Shown piece by piece: positions 1-13,660 of a stretch of 64,000 bases of DNA; within the stretch, counting starts at the first letter, position 1, and each line of letters starts with the position of its first letter. The notes below the pieces were generated by a model. The model was not told the origin of the DNA and made no database searches. It was given only the letters and a program-made list of their open reading frames with translations. The translations under genes and the position numbers were made by a program. This DNA comes from Leptodactylus fallax. Its lineage: Eukaryota > Chordata > Amphibia > Anura > Leptodactylidae. The stretch is from assembly GCA_947044405.1 (NCBI GenBank), contig CAMRHE010000329.1:1721001-1785000 (forward strand). Reading direction: 5' to 3'.

Positions 1-255
1 AAGAGCTTTCCTTACGTCTAATGGTAAGTCCATAAATAATTTCCAGGCTGTTCAGAAACTGATGGAGGCCCTGCTGTTACCCAAACAGGTGGGTATAGAC
101 AAAGTTAAGGGACACACTAAGGCTGATACAAAAGAAAGCAGAGGTAACGTGTGGGAAGATGCTACCACCATACTAGCTGCAGAAAAGCCTAGAGAACATG
201 CCTTAACACAGGTGGTCACCATATTGGACCAAAACTCTCAGCTCTGTTGCATATA
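1..255 (+). pseudogene. Endogenous retrovirus pol remnant, RNase H end (unit 0)
   Basis: A decayed piece of retroviral pol covering the C-terminal part of RNase H. The plus-strand frame at 62-256 resembles the end of gamma/epsilon-type retroviral RNase H, with the KGHTKAD and RGN patterns that follow the last catalytic segment. The same stretch occurs at 20011 and 39927 in the next two units, so it is part of the duplicated block rather than an independent insertion. Similarity stops near 250, where a Penelope-like element begins. It lies at the window edge, so its upstream part is not visible. No gag or env is seen and the fragment cannot encode a working enzyme. Confidence 0.75.
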
Positions 256-263
256 ATATGATT

Positions 264-869
264 TTAAATTTGAAATGTCCGGTTGCCCTGTACATTGCAA
301 AAGCTAGTGGCTCTTTGAATATTTGGACAAACAACACAATGCCCGCAGGGGAAACATCCCTGATTTGGACCCTTTGCACCAAAAATCCCTCTATGTCTCA
401 CCTCATGGTGACTTTTAACAAGAAGATCTTTCAAATTCCTAGATCTCTGGGAAACTACACTCAGGAACGAGGGGACATGTTGTTCCAGAATTGTATCACC
501 CTGTAAAATGGGCCAAAATTTAGAAAGAGCACTCTGCATCTCTCTCCAATGGGAATGAAATTGGGTTATAAAACGTACCATATTCTCTTTACATTTCTTT
601 GACAGTGTGAAATGTACCAGATTTGAACGTGATATATTTTTTGCTCTCCAATAGGTCTGTTTGATTTGTTTTTGACTATGTCCTCTGTCTGTAAAACCTT
701 GCTTGAGATCATAAACATACCATTCAAAACTCTCTTCTGTTGAACAAATCCGTCTAACTCGTAAGAATTGACCAATGGGAACTGCATTGATTGTCTGAAA
801 TGGATGGGATGAAGAGGCGAGTAGTAGCGAATTAACTCCTGTTTCTTTTTTAAACACTTCAGTTTGCAT
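264..869 (-). pseudogene. Penelope-like ORF, thumb and linker region
   Basis: The 201-codon open frame encodes the region downstream of the RT catalytic motifs. It contains an NLKDLLVKSH pattern followed by a CxxC...C cluster (CFPCGHCVVC), the linker that normally precedes the GIY-YIG nuclease. The frame then runs into unrelated DNA. It should join the RT frame at 1013-1651, but the two are separated by frame breaks around 870-1010. Non-functional. Confidence 0.7.
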
Positions 870-1012
870 GGTATCAGAGTTATCCCTATAAGGACAAACA
901 TCTAAGATATCAATCCTAGATCTGTATTATTTTAAGGTAAGATGGATATTTACCTCATTATGATTGATATCAATGAAAGTATGAAGTTGCTGTTCTGTAC
1001 CGTCCCAGACGA

Positions 1013-1651
1013 TCAGGACGTCATCGATGTACTCCATTCAGGTATGGATGCGGCCCATCGAGACGTCCCGATCATCCAGGGAGAGGTCCCTCTCCCACAG
1101 CCCCAGGAACACAGGAACAAATTTGCATATGAGGGTGCACAAGCAGCTCCCATTGCAGTACCCTGGAGCTGTAGGTAGAAGGACCCCTTAAAAGTAAAAA
1201 AGTTGTGGGTCAAAACATATTCAAGGAGGGCCAATATGAACTGGCCCAGTTCTGGCAACGTATTACTCATGCAAAGGAAGAAACTAACCACTCTAAGGCC
1301 ATCTTCATGACTAATGCTTGTATAGAGAGACTCAACGTCACATGTTACCAAAAAGGTATTGTCATCCAATGGTAGACCGTCAACACTTTTTAGTAAATCG
1401 CTTGTATCCCTAAGATATGATGTGAGTGTTTCTACTAACTTTTTAAGATGGAAATCAATATATTTATACACATTTTCAATGGGTTCGTTCTTACCTGAGA
1501 TGATAGGCCTGCCAGGTGGTGTTTTTTTATTTTTGTATATTTTAGGTAGTAAATATAATGTAGGAACAGTCGGTTCCTCTACTTTGAGGACACTGAATAA
1601 ATCTCTGGTGAAAACGCCGTTTTCCAAAGCTGACAATAGAATCTCCTCCAA
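1013..1651 (-). pseudogene. Penelope-like reverse transcriptase fragment
   Basis: This 212-codon frame holds the RT fingers and palm: YLLPKIYKN, PPGRPIISG, CDVESLYTSI with the first catalytic aspartate, and GTAMGAACAPSYANLFL. The YIDD motif lies just beyond, in another frame at about 1015-1035. A further upstream part of the protein is open at 1772-2470, in a frame shifted relative to this one. The first residues of that upstream frame (beyond about 2488) read into an L1 tail and are not part of the element. RT of this family copies the element RNA at a nicked target; this copy cannot do so. Confidence 0.8.
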
Positions 1652-2487
1652 CCCCCTACTGAAAGAAGGAAGTGGATTATTTGTTAATTTTTTGTAACAC
1701 TTGGAATCTCACAATTGTCTGAAGGTTTCAGCCTCATACATATCAACAGGCCAGATGAAAACATTTCTTCCTTAACCAGCTGCCTTTATGACAACATCTG
1801 TCATCTGGCCCAATGATCTGAGGCTAGCCCTTTCCTGTGAAGATAAATTATCACCTTTGATTGTATTGGGAATTTTTTCAAACTCTTTTGAAACTAAATT
1901 CACAAATAGGTCAACCGATGGACATATAGACAAAGGAGGGAACTTTCTGGAGCCACAATGTATGGTTTCTGGTATTATTGTTAAAGTGGCAGCGGAATTC
2001 TGCTCCTCATGTAATTCTTCTAGAATAAAAAAAAGGGTTGCTTGTTCCTCATCTGTAGGAAACAAAGTTCTCTCATATATATCTGAATTAGATTCCATCA
2101 TTTCCTGTTTGTGAAATAGATTTTTAAAAATCATAGATCGCCCAAACAAGTGTAAATCCTTTATAGTCGTAAACGTGTCAAATTTGGCACTAGGAGAGAA
2201 GGTGAGACCTCTCTCTAAAACTGATAACTCTGTTGGGGAAAGATTATGTTCAGATAAATTAATTACCTGAAGTTGGTTTTGCCGTTGGAAATTTCTTGTG
2301 TCTGGGTGTCGTTTGGCCGGCGTCTGAGACTGGATCTTTTTACGTGTACTATTGCCGTTCAGTCGTATATGTGCATCTGAATTCGCTGTGGTACTAAATT
2401 TTTCCTGTGATGACAGCGAAGAATATGAAACAGATCTATTGAGACCAGATGCTCGCTTATTCCATTGGTAAACCTTATTTGTTTGAA

Positions 2488-2644
2488 AGTATGTATGATC
2501 TGTGTGTAATACTTTTGTACAATTATTTCTATGATTTCTCTTGATTGGCAACTGTACTGCTACATCACTTTATGTTATTGTGGTTTTCTTTTGTCATTTT
2601 GTAAACCTTTATAAAATGAATACAAATTACAGTTAAAAAAAAAA
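2488..2644 (+). mobile_element. L1-type LINE 3' end with poly(A) (unit 0)
   Basis: About 150 bases ending in an A tract at 2635-2644. It matches the 3' end of the L1 fragment in unit 1 (about 21950-22105), which is attached to recognisable L1 coding sequence. Here the Penelope-like element has replaced the upstream L1 part. Confidence 0.7.
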
Positions 2645-3808
2645 GACATTTTTGAAAGCAGTGAAACACAAATGGTAAGTCAGGATTTTGTGTGTTCCTT
2701 TTCCTCCTCTGTTGTAACACATAATTTACCATGCTGTCTGTGAAAGATCCTCAGTGCGCCAACACCGCTGTGGCCACCCCTGAGTCTTCTTTCATATAAA
2801 AACCACACTCACCTCCAGTGAGTGTTGGGTCCACAAGATAAATACAAGACAAGCTTTCTAAATTTTATATATTTATTAACCCCTAAATGGGTCGGTATTA
2901 ACATCTAACACATGCAGTTCAGAACAGATATGCAGATATATACATGCATTAACAATTACTAGTTACAAGATACAGTACAATAAAAATAAAAAGGGAATAA
3001 CATTGAAATAGTTACTTTACCACGCATCTTCTTGATGTGGCTCTATAGTCCAACACTCACACATGCTCTGTCATGTGTGAATAACCCAGTGGAGGCTTCT
3101 TGGCATGTGGCATGCCAGCCTGCATGCTCTCACAGTCTCTCAGTAAACTCTTGTAGTCTCAGCACAGTCTCCATAGCATAATCTCCATAGCATAATCTCC
3201 TGCCACAGGCCTCTTACCTCATCTTTTATACCCTTTATGCCACCTACCAGAATGAGGTCATCGGCAGCAGCAAGTCTGATTGAATAACGCACAAGTCCAG
3301 ATCCTTTATAAAGAGCTGGGACCAAGTGAAATGATACAATGTTATCAGCCATATCTGATCAACCAGTGCAGACTGATCAATGCATGTTTCTTGGATCACT
3401 CAGGGCTGTGTATGAATACAATGGAGCCCTGCTGGGATGGATACAAAGCCCTATTGTTCCAGCCTGGCCACTATTGCCAATATACACCTGGGATTATAGC
3501 TGCGCACCTTATGAGTAAAGAGATACGCTACCCAGAGACCGAAATACAGCTTTGAGTTATAACCATATTTAAGCAGAATCATCACACTGTCTTTCCATAC
3601 TGTCAACCTTGTCTTCACTAACATAGATCCCATTATCTAGTAGTCATGTGGCAGTTGCTGAGAGAGATATTACTTATAGCCCAAGACTTCCTCTTCTTGA
3701 TGAGTTGGATGAGACCTGCCATTGTTTTCTGGATGTAGAGGAGGTAGAGGTGGAAGATGGAGTGTTAATGTTGGTAGCAGTGGCGAGGAGGGTGTGGTAG
3801 TGGTAAAT
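2645..3808 (+). mobile_element. Old hAT-type region, N-terminal part, split by a solo LTR
   Basis: The sequence on either side of the LTR at 2739-3586 is continuous with 22106-22380 in unit 1 and 42985-43265 in unit 2. In unit 1 the same stretch leads into hAT-like transposase remnants with a BED-type finger, so I read this as the 5' portion of that element. Here and in unit 2 the match stops at about 3808, where a different minus-strand element begins. No intact frame remains. Confidence 0.45.
2739..3586 (-). mobile_element. Solo LTR, 848 bp, TSD CTGTC
   Basis: On the minus strand this runs TGTGATGATTCTGC...GAGGATCTTTCACA, a TG...CA unit flanked by the 5-bp duplication CTGTC at 2734-2738 and 3587-3591. 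Units 1 and 2 keep the uninterrupted site (ATGCTGTCTTTCC). An AATAAA signal lies in the segment near its 3' end (minus strand, about 2875). A related LTR of 903 bp lies at 51391-52293. No internal coding region remains, as expected after LTR-LTR recombination. The 5-bp duplication fits a Ty3/gypsy or retroviral LTR element; the family is not determined. Confidence 0.85.
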
Positions 3809-5660
3809 TTTTCGAAAGTTTTGCTTCCTTGAAAATTTGTGGAGATTATGATAAACCGATTCAAGCTAAGCAGAAATATAATTTCGAAAAGTCGAAATTT
3901 TAAGAAACATGAGATTAAGTGTTAGTGATTATGACACATGTAAATGGCACCAGTTATTAGTTCACCTGAACGAAAAGTGTTTTACTATCGATTTTCTTTT
4001 GTACTCAGTGTATGGTGCATCCCGTATTAGTGTCCAGCAATTGTCAGCTAGCATTGATGGATTCCTGTAGCCTTGATAATGCTTTCCCATTATGGCAAAA
4101 TCCTGGTAAAACCGATTGCCATGTTCGTCACTGACTGTACCAAGATTTGCAGGGAAAAAAATCGAAATGAGAATGCAGAAAATGAATTTTCATGTTGCAC
4201 TTCATCTGTTTGCAATCTTCAAGAACATCGTCAACCAATTTGATGTAGTTTGGTGCTTGATAGTTGCCAAGGAAGTTTCCTTGAATTTTTCCAAGCAATT
4301 TTCTCAGGCCCTACCAGCAGCTCTTCAAAGTGCTTGTCATTCATGATGTTTCGGATCTGTGGACCAACATAAATGCCTTCCTTAATCTTGGCATCGGTTA
4401 ATCCTGGTAACATATGTCTCAAATAAGGAAAACCTTCTGCTTCCTTGTTCATTGCTTTCACAATATTTTTCATCAGCCCGAGTTTTATGTGAAGTGGAGG
4501 AAGAAAATATCATTGCTGGGTCCACAAGTACTTTATGTGCAACATTTTTCTGCCCGGGAGTAAACTGGTTATGAATTGGCCACTTCCTTCTACTGTAATG
4601 TGACTGCTTAGCATGGCTGTCCTATTCGCAAATGAAACAGCAGTACTTGGTATATCCGCGCTGCAATCCAAGCAGCAGTGCCACTACTTTTAGATCTACA
4701 CAGATGTTCCAGTTGTATTTGCTGTACTTGATGTCTTTCAACAACAGTTCCATGTTCTTATATGTTTCTTTCATGTGTTCAGCATAGCCAACAGGTATTG
4801 AAGGATGAACATTATGTAACAAGACAGTCTTGAGACTTAACACTGATGAGTCAATAAAGAGACGCCACTGATTCAGCTCATGCACACAACACAAAGCTGC
4901 GAACAACCCATCAATGTCTGTGCAGAAACACAGGTTGTCATCCTGTTCAAAAAACTGTGTTAAGTCATCTTGGCGGCTTTGAAAGACAGAAAATTTTGTA
5001 CCAAGTGACAGCAAATGCCATCCTTGAAGTCATGAAGCCAGTAACTCTGCATTTGCTTTTGACAAACTTAAGTCCCCAACCAAGTCATTCAGTTCTGGCT
5101 GTGTTATAAGATGAGGCTCACCAGACATACATGGCTCAATGTCTGAATCAGCGTCGTTCCCCATTTCTCACCTATGGACTGCAACATCTTCATCGATTGC
5201 CTCCTCTAGCCTCCATGTCTCTGGTGGCTTTGGTACTGGAAGAGTGTCATCATGTGGCACTGGTCTCATAGCTGAAGGCAGATTGGGATATTCAATGCAT
5301 TTTTTAGTCTTAGCAGAGAAAACAAAGATATTGGTTTGTCAGAAGTAACAGTCGGTGACATGATCCTTTGGTTCCCGCCATTTCATTGGGACAGCAAACG
5401 GCATTGACTTGCGAGAACCTCTCAGCTAACCTCTAAGATCAACAGCACATCTTGCACAACAGATGTGAGGAGCCAAGGATTTGTCTTGATCACCAATCTT
5501 GCACCCAAAATACAGCTCATAGGCTTTCATGATAAGAGCTGTCATTGTGCGTCTTTGAGGCTTAAGCGTATACTCACCACAAATGTAACACAAGGTATTG
5601 TGACTGTTCTGACACTGACGAGACATTTTAGCTATATCAGATCGTACTGGAGTAGTTTAT
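3809..5660 (-). pseudogene. Transposon-like gene of unclassified family, decayed (copy 1)
   Basis: A minus-strand coding region broken into fragments at 5626-5426, 5014-4622, 4473-4231 and shorter pieces. It starts with a cysteine cluster (CYICGEYT... then HICCARC), followed by an FAVPMKWREP segment (out of the short ORFs, about 5380), an acidic stretch, RLFIDSSVLSLKTVLLH, NICVDLKVVALLLG, YTKYCCFICE, and the end part TDAKIKEGIYVGPQIRNIM. I recognise this domain order from large repeated protein families in hydra, arthropods and fish, but I cannot name a transposase superfamily. In-frame stops (a TAG where a W codon is likely, near 5410; a TGA near 5350) and frameshifts make it a pseudogene. 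The copy at 43266-44905 has some of the same lesions. No confident terminal inverted repeats were found. Confidence 0.6.
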
Positions 5661-6017
5661 AGTTGCTTAGATTTTAAATAACTTGCAGAATCTTTGCAAG
5701 CAGATATTACATCCTCTGCAGGCAGTGACCAGACATGTCTAGACATGTGTAGGTGTGCCTAGTCTGTAACAATTCCAATGAGGGAATTCATGCCTTTGCT
5801 TTCCTATAAATTACATAACAGCACATATATTGTGGATAATACTTGAACAGCTTGAAGATATGAAAAAAAAAAATTGCTAAAACAGAAAATTTCTATAAAA
5901 TGGTACGATTTTCATGCTCAGCAGCTCAAATTACATAAGAAACACTCAAAAGTGTTCGGGAAGCAAAATCTTCATTGTCCAGTGTAATCTGTGCACGGTC
6001 TCGGTCCATCTTTTTTT
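5661..6017. other. AT-rich flank of the unclassified element
   Basis: No coding potential. The stretch lies upstream of the minus-strand element start and may be its 5' non-coding end. A segment near 5960-5985 (GGAAGCAAAA) weakly mirrors TTTTGCTTCC near 3825, which might be decayed terminal repeats, but the match is too short to define ends. Confidence 0.3.
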
Positions 6018-7612
6018 TTTAACAAAGACAAACCCAGCTCCCACTTAAAAACTGGGAAACTTGAAAAGATGAGGCCGGCCTGTAATTGTCATCATAGGTA
6101 GACCTCAACTATGAGAGACAAAATGAGAAAACAAATCCAGAAAATGACATTGTCTGATTTTTTAAGAATTTATTTGCAAATTATGGTGGAAAATAAGTAT
6201 TTGGTCACCTACAAACAAGCAAGATTTCTGGCTCTCACAGACCTGTAACTTCTTCTTTAAGAGGCTCCTCTGTCCTCCACTCATTACCTGTAGTAATGGC
6301 TCCTGTTTGACATTGTTATCAGTATAAAAGACACCTGTCCACAACCTCAAACAGTCACACTCCAAACTCCACTATGGTGAAGACCAAAGAGCTGTGGAAG
6401 GACACCAGAAACAAAATTGTAGACCTGCACCAGGCTGGGAAGACTGAATCTGCAATAGGCAAACAGCTTGGTGTGAAGAAATCAACTGTGGGAGCAATAA
6501 TTAGAAAATGGAAGACATACAAGACCACTGATAATCTCCCTCAATCAGGGACTCCACGCAAGATCTCACCCCCGTGGGGTCAAAATGATCACAAGAACGA
6601 TGAGCAAAAATCCCAGAACCACACGGGGGGACCTAGTGAGTGACCTGCAGAAAGCTGAGACTAACGTAATAAAGGCTACCGTCAGTAACACACTACGCCG
6701 CCAGGGACTCAGATCCTGCAGTGCCAGACGTGTCCCCCTGCTTTAAGCCAATACATATCCGGGCCCGTCTGAAGTTTGCTAGAGAGCATTTGGATGTTCC
6801 AGAAGAGTATTGGGAGAATGTCATATGGTCAGATGAAACCAAAGTAGAACTATTTGGTAGAAACACAACTCGTGGTGTTTGGAGGAGAGTGAATGCTGAG
6901 TTGCATCCAAAGAACACCATACCTACTGTGAAGCATGGGGGTGGCAACATCATGCTTTGGGGCTGTTTCTCTGCAAAGGGACCAGGACGACTGATCCGTG
7001 TACATGAAAGAATGAATGGGGCCATGTATCGTGAAATTTTGAGTGCAAACCTCCTTCCATCAGCAAGGGCATTGAAGATGAAACGTGGCTGGGTCTTTCA
7101 GCATGACAATGATCCCAAGCACACCGCCAGGACAACGAAGCAGTAGCTTTGTAAGAAGCATTTCAAGGTCCTGGAGTGGCCTAGCCAGTCTCCAGATCTC
7201 AACCCCATAGAAAACCTTTGGAGGGAGTTGAAAGTCCATGTTGCCCAGCGACAGCCCCAAAACATCACTGCTCTAGAGGAGATCTGCATGGAGGAATGGG
7301 CCAACATACCAGCAACAGTGTGTGCCAACCTCGTAAAACTTACAGAAAATGTTTGACCTCTGTTATTGCCAAAAAAGGATATATAGCAAAGTATTAAGAT
7401 GAACTTTTGTTACTGACCAAATACTTATTTTCCACCATAATTTGCAAATAAATTCTTTAAAAACCAGACGATGTGATTTTCTGGATTTGTTTTCTCATTT
7501 TGTCTCTCATAGTTGAGGTCTACCTATGATGTCAATTACAGGCCGGCCTCATCTTTTTAAGTGGGAGAACTTGCACAATTGGTGGCTGACTAAATCTTTT
7601 TTTTCCCCACTA
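6018..7612 (+). mobile_element. Tc1-type transposon with about 200-bp TIRs (unit 0/1 boundary)
   Basis: Inverted repeats at about 6040-6212 and 7418-7612 bracket a Tc1 transposase. The right end is intact to the CCCCACTA terminus next to TA at 7613-7614. The left end has lost its terminal ~30 bases and instead carries a T tract. Both repeats contain the stretch with GGCCGGCCT and the inner TGACCAAATACTTA / TAAGTATTTGGTCA edge. The same family left a deletion derivative at 29827-30413. Confidence 0.9.
6374..7397 (+). pseudogene. Tc1 transposase pseudogene
   Basis: DDE transposase of the Tc1 family, which cuts and pastes at TA sites. The first frame (6374-6643) gives the paired-type helix-turn-helix ([20 protein letters not shown], then [15 protein letters not shown]). 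After a frame break near 6600-6720 the catalytic part follows: WSDETK (first D), [21 protein letters not shown] (second D). A TAG stop at 7144-7146 sits where a codon for R is expected. Downstream, ENLWRELK (catalytic E region) and the end near YIAKY are still readable. It cannot make a full transposase. Confidence 0.85.
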
Positions 7613-9264
7613 TACATTTCATTGCATCATTTTGGTAACAATAACAGCTACCATGTGTCGCGGATGTAATGTGTGGAGCAGATTCCACATATATTGTTAT
7701 TGGCACCTTCTTCCCCAAATTATAGCCTAGAACTTTAACGCAAAAAAAGATATGTTATATGTATTTTTCTACAATATTGGGTTGAGCATCTATTTTCTTT
7801 GGTAGGCAACTTTTCTGGCCTTTTTCCACATTTTCACAATCACTTGACTGGGGGCAGAGCTGTTATACTCCGGCACTGCACATATACCGGGGATGAAGAT
7901 GCTTCAGCACCAGAGGCTGCCTAGAACAAGTAATCTGTACGGGATCCGGGTGTCGGACCCCACTGATCTGATACTGAGGACAAGTCACCAATTATCAGAA
8001 ATGTTCCCAGTCCAGGAAACTGCTTTAGGCTAAGGCCCCATGTAGCAGGCTGCAGTAAACAAGCCTTACGGAAAAGACTGCGGCAGTAACACATTGCGTT
8101 GCTTCCATTATACCTAGAGGGAAACCGTCAACTTTTCCGTAGATATAAATGACATTCTGCAATTTCCAAAACCGCAATGGTTTTGGAAATCCCAGCGTTT
8201 CCGCTGTATTTTTTCACAATGTGTGGATGGGATTGCAGCCTCATCTACAAACTTCTATCTACTTATACATGATAATGGGGGACTCAGGATCTCCATGGTC
8301 ATTATTGGTGGGGGTTGCGATGAGTATGTTGGGTCTGACTGATGGATGAATGGAGATAAGATGCAAAATCAGACATAGATAAGAGCCGGGCTGTGTCCTC
8401 TATTGTTAGAAAGTGCCAGGTACAGGATATTTTAATCTATTGGAGGGAATATTAAACACTGCTGTACATACACCGATCAGCCATTAGTTTAAAACCACCT
8501 GCCTAATATTGTGTAGGTCCATCTTGTGCCACTCGAACAACTCAAATCCATCAAGGTATCAACTGCACAAGACCTCTGGAGCTGTCGTGTGGAATAAGGT
8601 ACCAAGGTGATAGCGGCGGATCATTGAAAGGGGGATTTCTGTAAAGCGCTGCAGGATATGTTGTCGCTACACACGTAAAAGAGAGAAATATTTTATTTAA
8701 GCAAATAAATCCCTATCGATTGTATACTGGGGATGTGACCGTTGCGACTCCCCCACTGATCCCTGGAACAGGGGTCTTGTTTCTTCCCAATGAATAGAAT
8801 GATGCCAATCCGTTCATCTCTTTGGGACTGCCAGAGATAATGGAATGCTGAACTCAACTTCCTATCAGCCTTCCCATAGAGATGACTGGAGCAAATGCAG
8901 GACCCCTGTTGTGATGATGGCAGGGTCAGGATAGGTGATAAGTGTCAGAGGAGTGGGGAATGGCTGCTGGGATAGATAATAAACTCAGGAAAAGAATGGA
9001 CAGCACTCCAGATGATTTCTTTGAGTTTGCGTATTTTATTACAACATATCAGACTCCATGTATGATAAGAAGCCGCATTGTAACTTCACAAAATCATAGA
9101 GCTTGAGTACATAATCGATAAGCAACGTTTCTGTCAGAAAACGCCCGTCATCAGCATTTTTTTCTTTTTTCTTGATAAGAAGTTTGGTGTAGTAGAAGCA
9201 TATTGACTTGGACATCCCTGTCCTTAAGGTGTGTTCATAGAACACTTTTGCTTTTACCCTTCCC
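7613..9264. other. Unit 1 proximal flank, non-coding, duplicated in unit 3
   Basis: No gene. The stretch is collinear with about 46990-49140 of unit 3, which differs mainly by the solo LTR at 47185-47610. Inside are dispersed repeats: about 8030-8225 (a frog-type repeat with GCGTTTCCGC), and about 8470-8590 (CACCTGCCTAATATTGTGTA, a sequence common in fish and frog genomes). The end of a SINE-like tail (GTAAAGCGCTGC) lies at about 8642. Confidence 0.6.
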
Positions 9265-10560
9265 CTTGACTACCTAACCTCCCCCCCTTCTTCTCCACCC
9301 TCTTCCTTTCCCTCACCTTCCTCCCGTATTCTTTTTTTCTCTTCTCCTTTTTACAGGTATTGCCTTCCCGTGGAAGAATGGCCAGACTTCAGTTGTGCTC
9401 CTTGAACATCAGAGGCTTCAATGTGCCGCAGAAGAGGACCCAGGTACTCTACAACATTCACAAGCTAAGGGTTGACACCCTACTTCTACAGGAAACCTAC
9501 TTTAAGATGGGCCACGTGCCTATCATAGTAAACAGATATTTCTCTCGCTGCCTCCGCAGCTCCAACCCTGACGGTAAATTAAAGGGAGTTAGTGTTGGGT
9601 TACATAAACACCTCCAAGCCATGGTTATTTCCCAGTGCTCTGATGCACAGGGTAGATACTTAATAATAAAAATACCAATCCGTGAGAAATTATTCATGAT
9701 CCCTAATTTGAATCTCCCCATCCAGAGCCAAGCTCAAGTCTGTCGCTCCTTTCTTTGTGCCTTAGCGAAGTTTGCTGAAGGGTTGGTGGTCATGGCTAGA
9801 AAGCTGAACTTAACCATGGATGCAATAATGGATTCCTCGTCGGGCAGGTTCCCCATCTCTTTGTCACATTTACAGGCCCTGAAATCTAAGATCACTGACA
9901 TGAGGCTTGTCAACGTCTGATGGATCCTTAATCCCCAGGTGAGAGACTACACCTATTTTTCACAAGTCCACAACACTCACAGTAGATTAGACTACTTCCT
10001 TATCAATCACCATTTGCTCGCATAGGATCCTCATACTAACATAGATCCTTCCGAGTGGTCTGACCAAGCTCCCATCCATCTTTCCTTGATGATCCCTGAT
10101 CAGTCTAGAGGTGAGTGAGGTTGGACTCTTAACCTCAACCTTCAAAACACCCAGCATGTACAGCAGCAATTACACAAGCCATTACAGACTTTTATCTCCA
10201 TTACAAACGTGTCAAGACCCCTGTCCTGATACAATGGGAAGCATTAAAGAGTGTCAGCGGTGGTTTTCATTCAAGAAGGTGACATCTTACTCACATACCA
10301 ACACCTGAATTCTCCGATAAATACAACAGGGATTCACAAACGTTGGTGGACCTACTGGAGCCAGATGCAAAGTGAAAGGCCGTGTAGACACCAAATATGA
10401 AGTACACAAATGCACTAAAAGGTTCCAAAAACGACACTGGGAAGCCCCTGTCCCTTCCTGACACTATAGCTTAATCTTTCCGAGACTACTACCGAAATCT
10501 CTACAATCTTAGGGGCCCCCTAACAGATTTCCAACTTCAAGACATACAAAACAGTATCAA
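9265..10560 (+). mobile_element. L1-type LINE fragment, endonuclease part (unit 1)
   Basis: A pyrimidine-rich stretch (9265-9358) precedes the start of an L1-type ORF2 at 9378 (MARLQLCSLNIRGFN). The apurinic endonuclease start is clear: SLNIRGFN with the metal-binding N, then LLLQETYF with the catalytic E. A later segment (about 9950-10130) reads RLDYFLI and SDQAP, the far end of the endonuclease. Stops and frame breaks run throughout, and the match ends at the last exon of the zinc-finger gene. The paralogue in unit 3 (49145-52617) is split by a Tc1 and a solo LTR. Read on the minus strand, this LINE forms the likely 3' UTR of gene 1. Confidence 0.75.
9360..9920 (+). pseudogene. L1-type ORF2 N-terminus (endonuclease), broken
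   Basis: The open frame of 186 codons begins in the 5' sequence of the LINE. Its first 100 residues match the endonuclease start of the L1 clade, compared with the longer copy at 61320 in this window. The second half drifts from the expected endonuclease sequence; unit 3 lacks bases 9660-9946, so part of this frame may be extra or rearranged. Not functional: there is no RT downstream. Confidence 0.65.
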
Positions 10561-10563
10561 CGA

Positions 10564-13660
<3,097 letters not shown>

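Larger units (their letters stand above)
256..2487 (-). mobile_element. Penelope-like retroelement, truncated (unit 0 copy)
   Basis: A minus-strand Penelope-like element. Read 5' to 3' (right to left), it has an N-terminal region with the LSEHNLSPTELSVLERGL pattern typical of these elements, the RT palm (PKIYKN and GRPIISGKNEPI before motif A, DVESLYTSI as motif A, GTAMGAACAPSYANLFL as motif B, YIDD as motif C near 1015-1035 in a shifted frame), then the basic linker ending with a CGHCVVC cluster at 264-400. The GIY-YIG endonuclease that should follow is missing, cut at the junction with the retroviral fragment. At least two frame breaks (near 1020 and 1650-1770) and several stops show it is dead. 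A shorter copy lies at 41656-42984. Confidence 0.85.

Noticed and set aside
264..506. Plus-strand frame 258-506 opposite the Penelope-like element
   Set aside because: Shadow of the minus-strand coding sequence; no domain.
8150..8350. Open frame repeated in unit 3 (47957-48202)
   Set aside because: It lies in a dispersed repeat; the frames differ by indels between the units and show no domain.
9120..9160. CTGATGA...GAAAC on the minus strand, hammerhead-like (also at about 48950)
   Set aside because: There is no helix I: the sequences before CTGATGA and after the motif do not pair, and the GAAAC lies inside a small palindrome. The unit 3 copy has ATAAAC.
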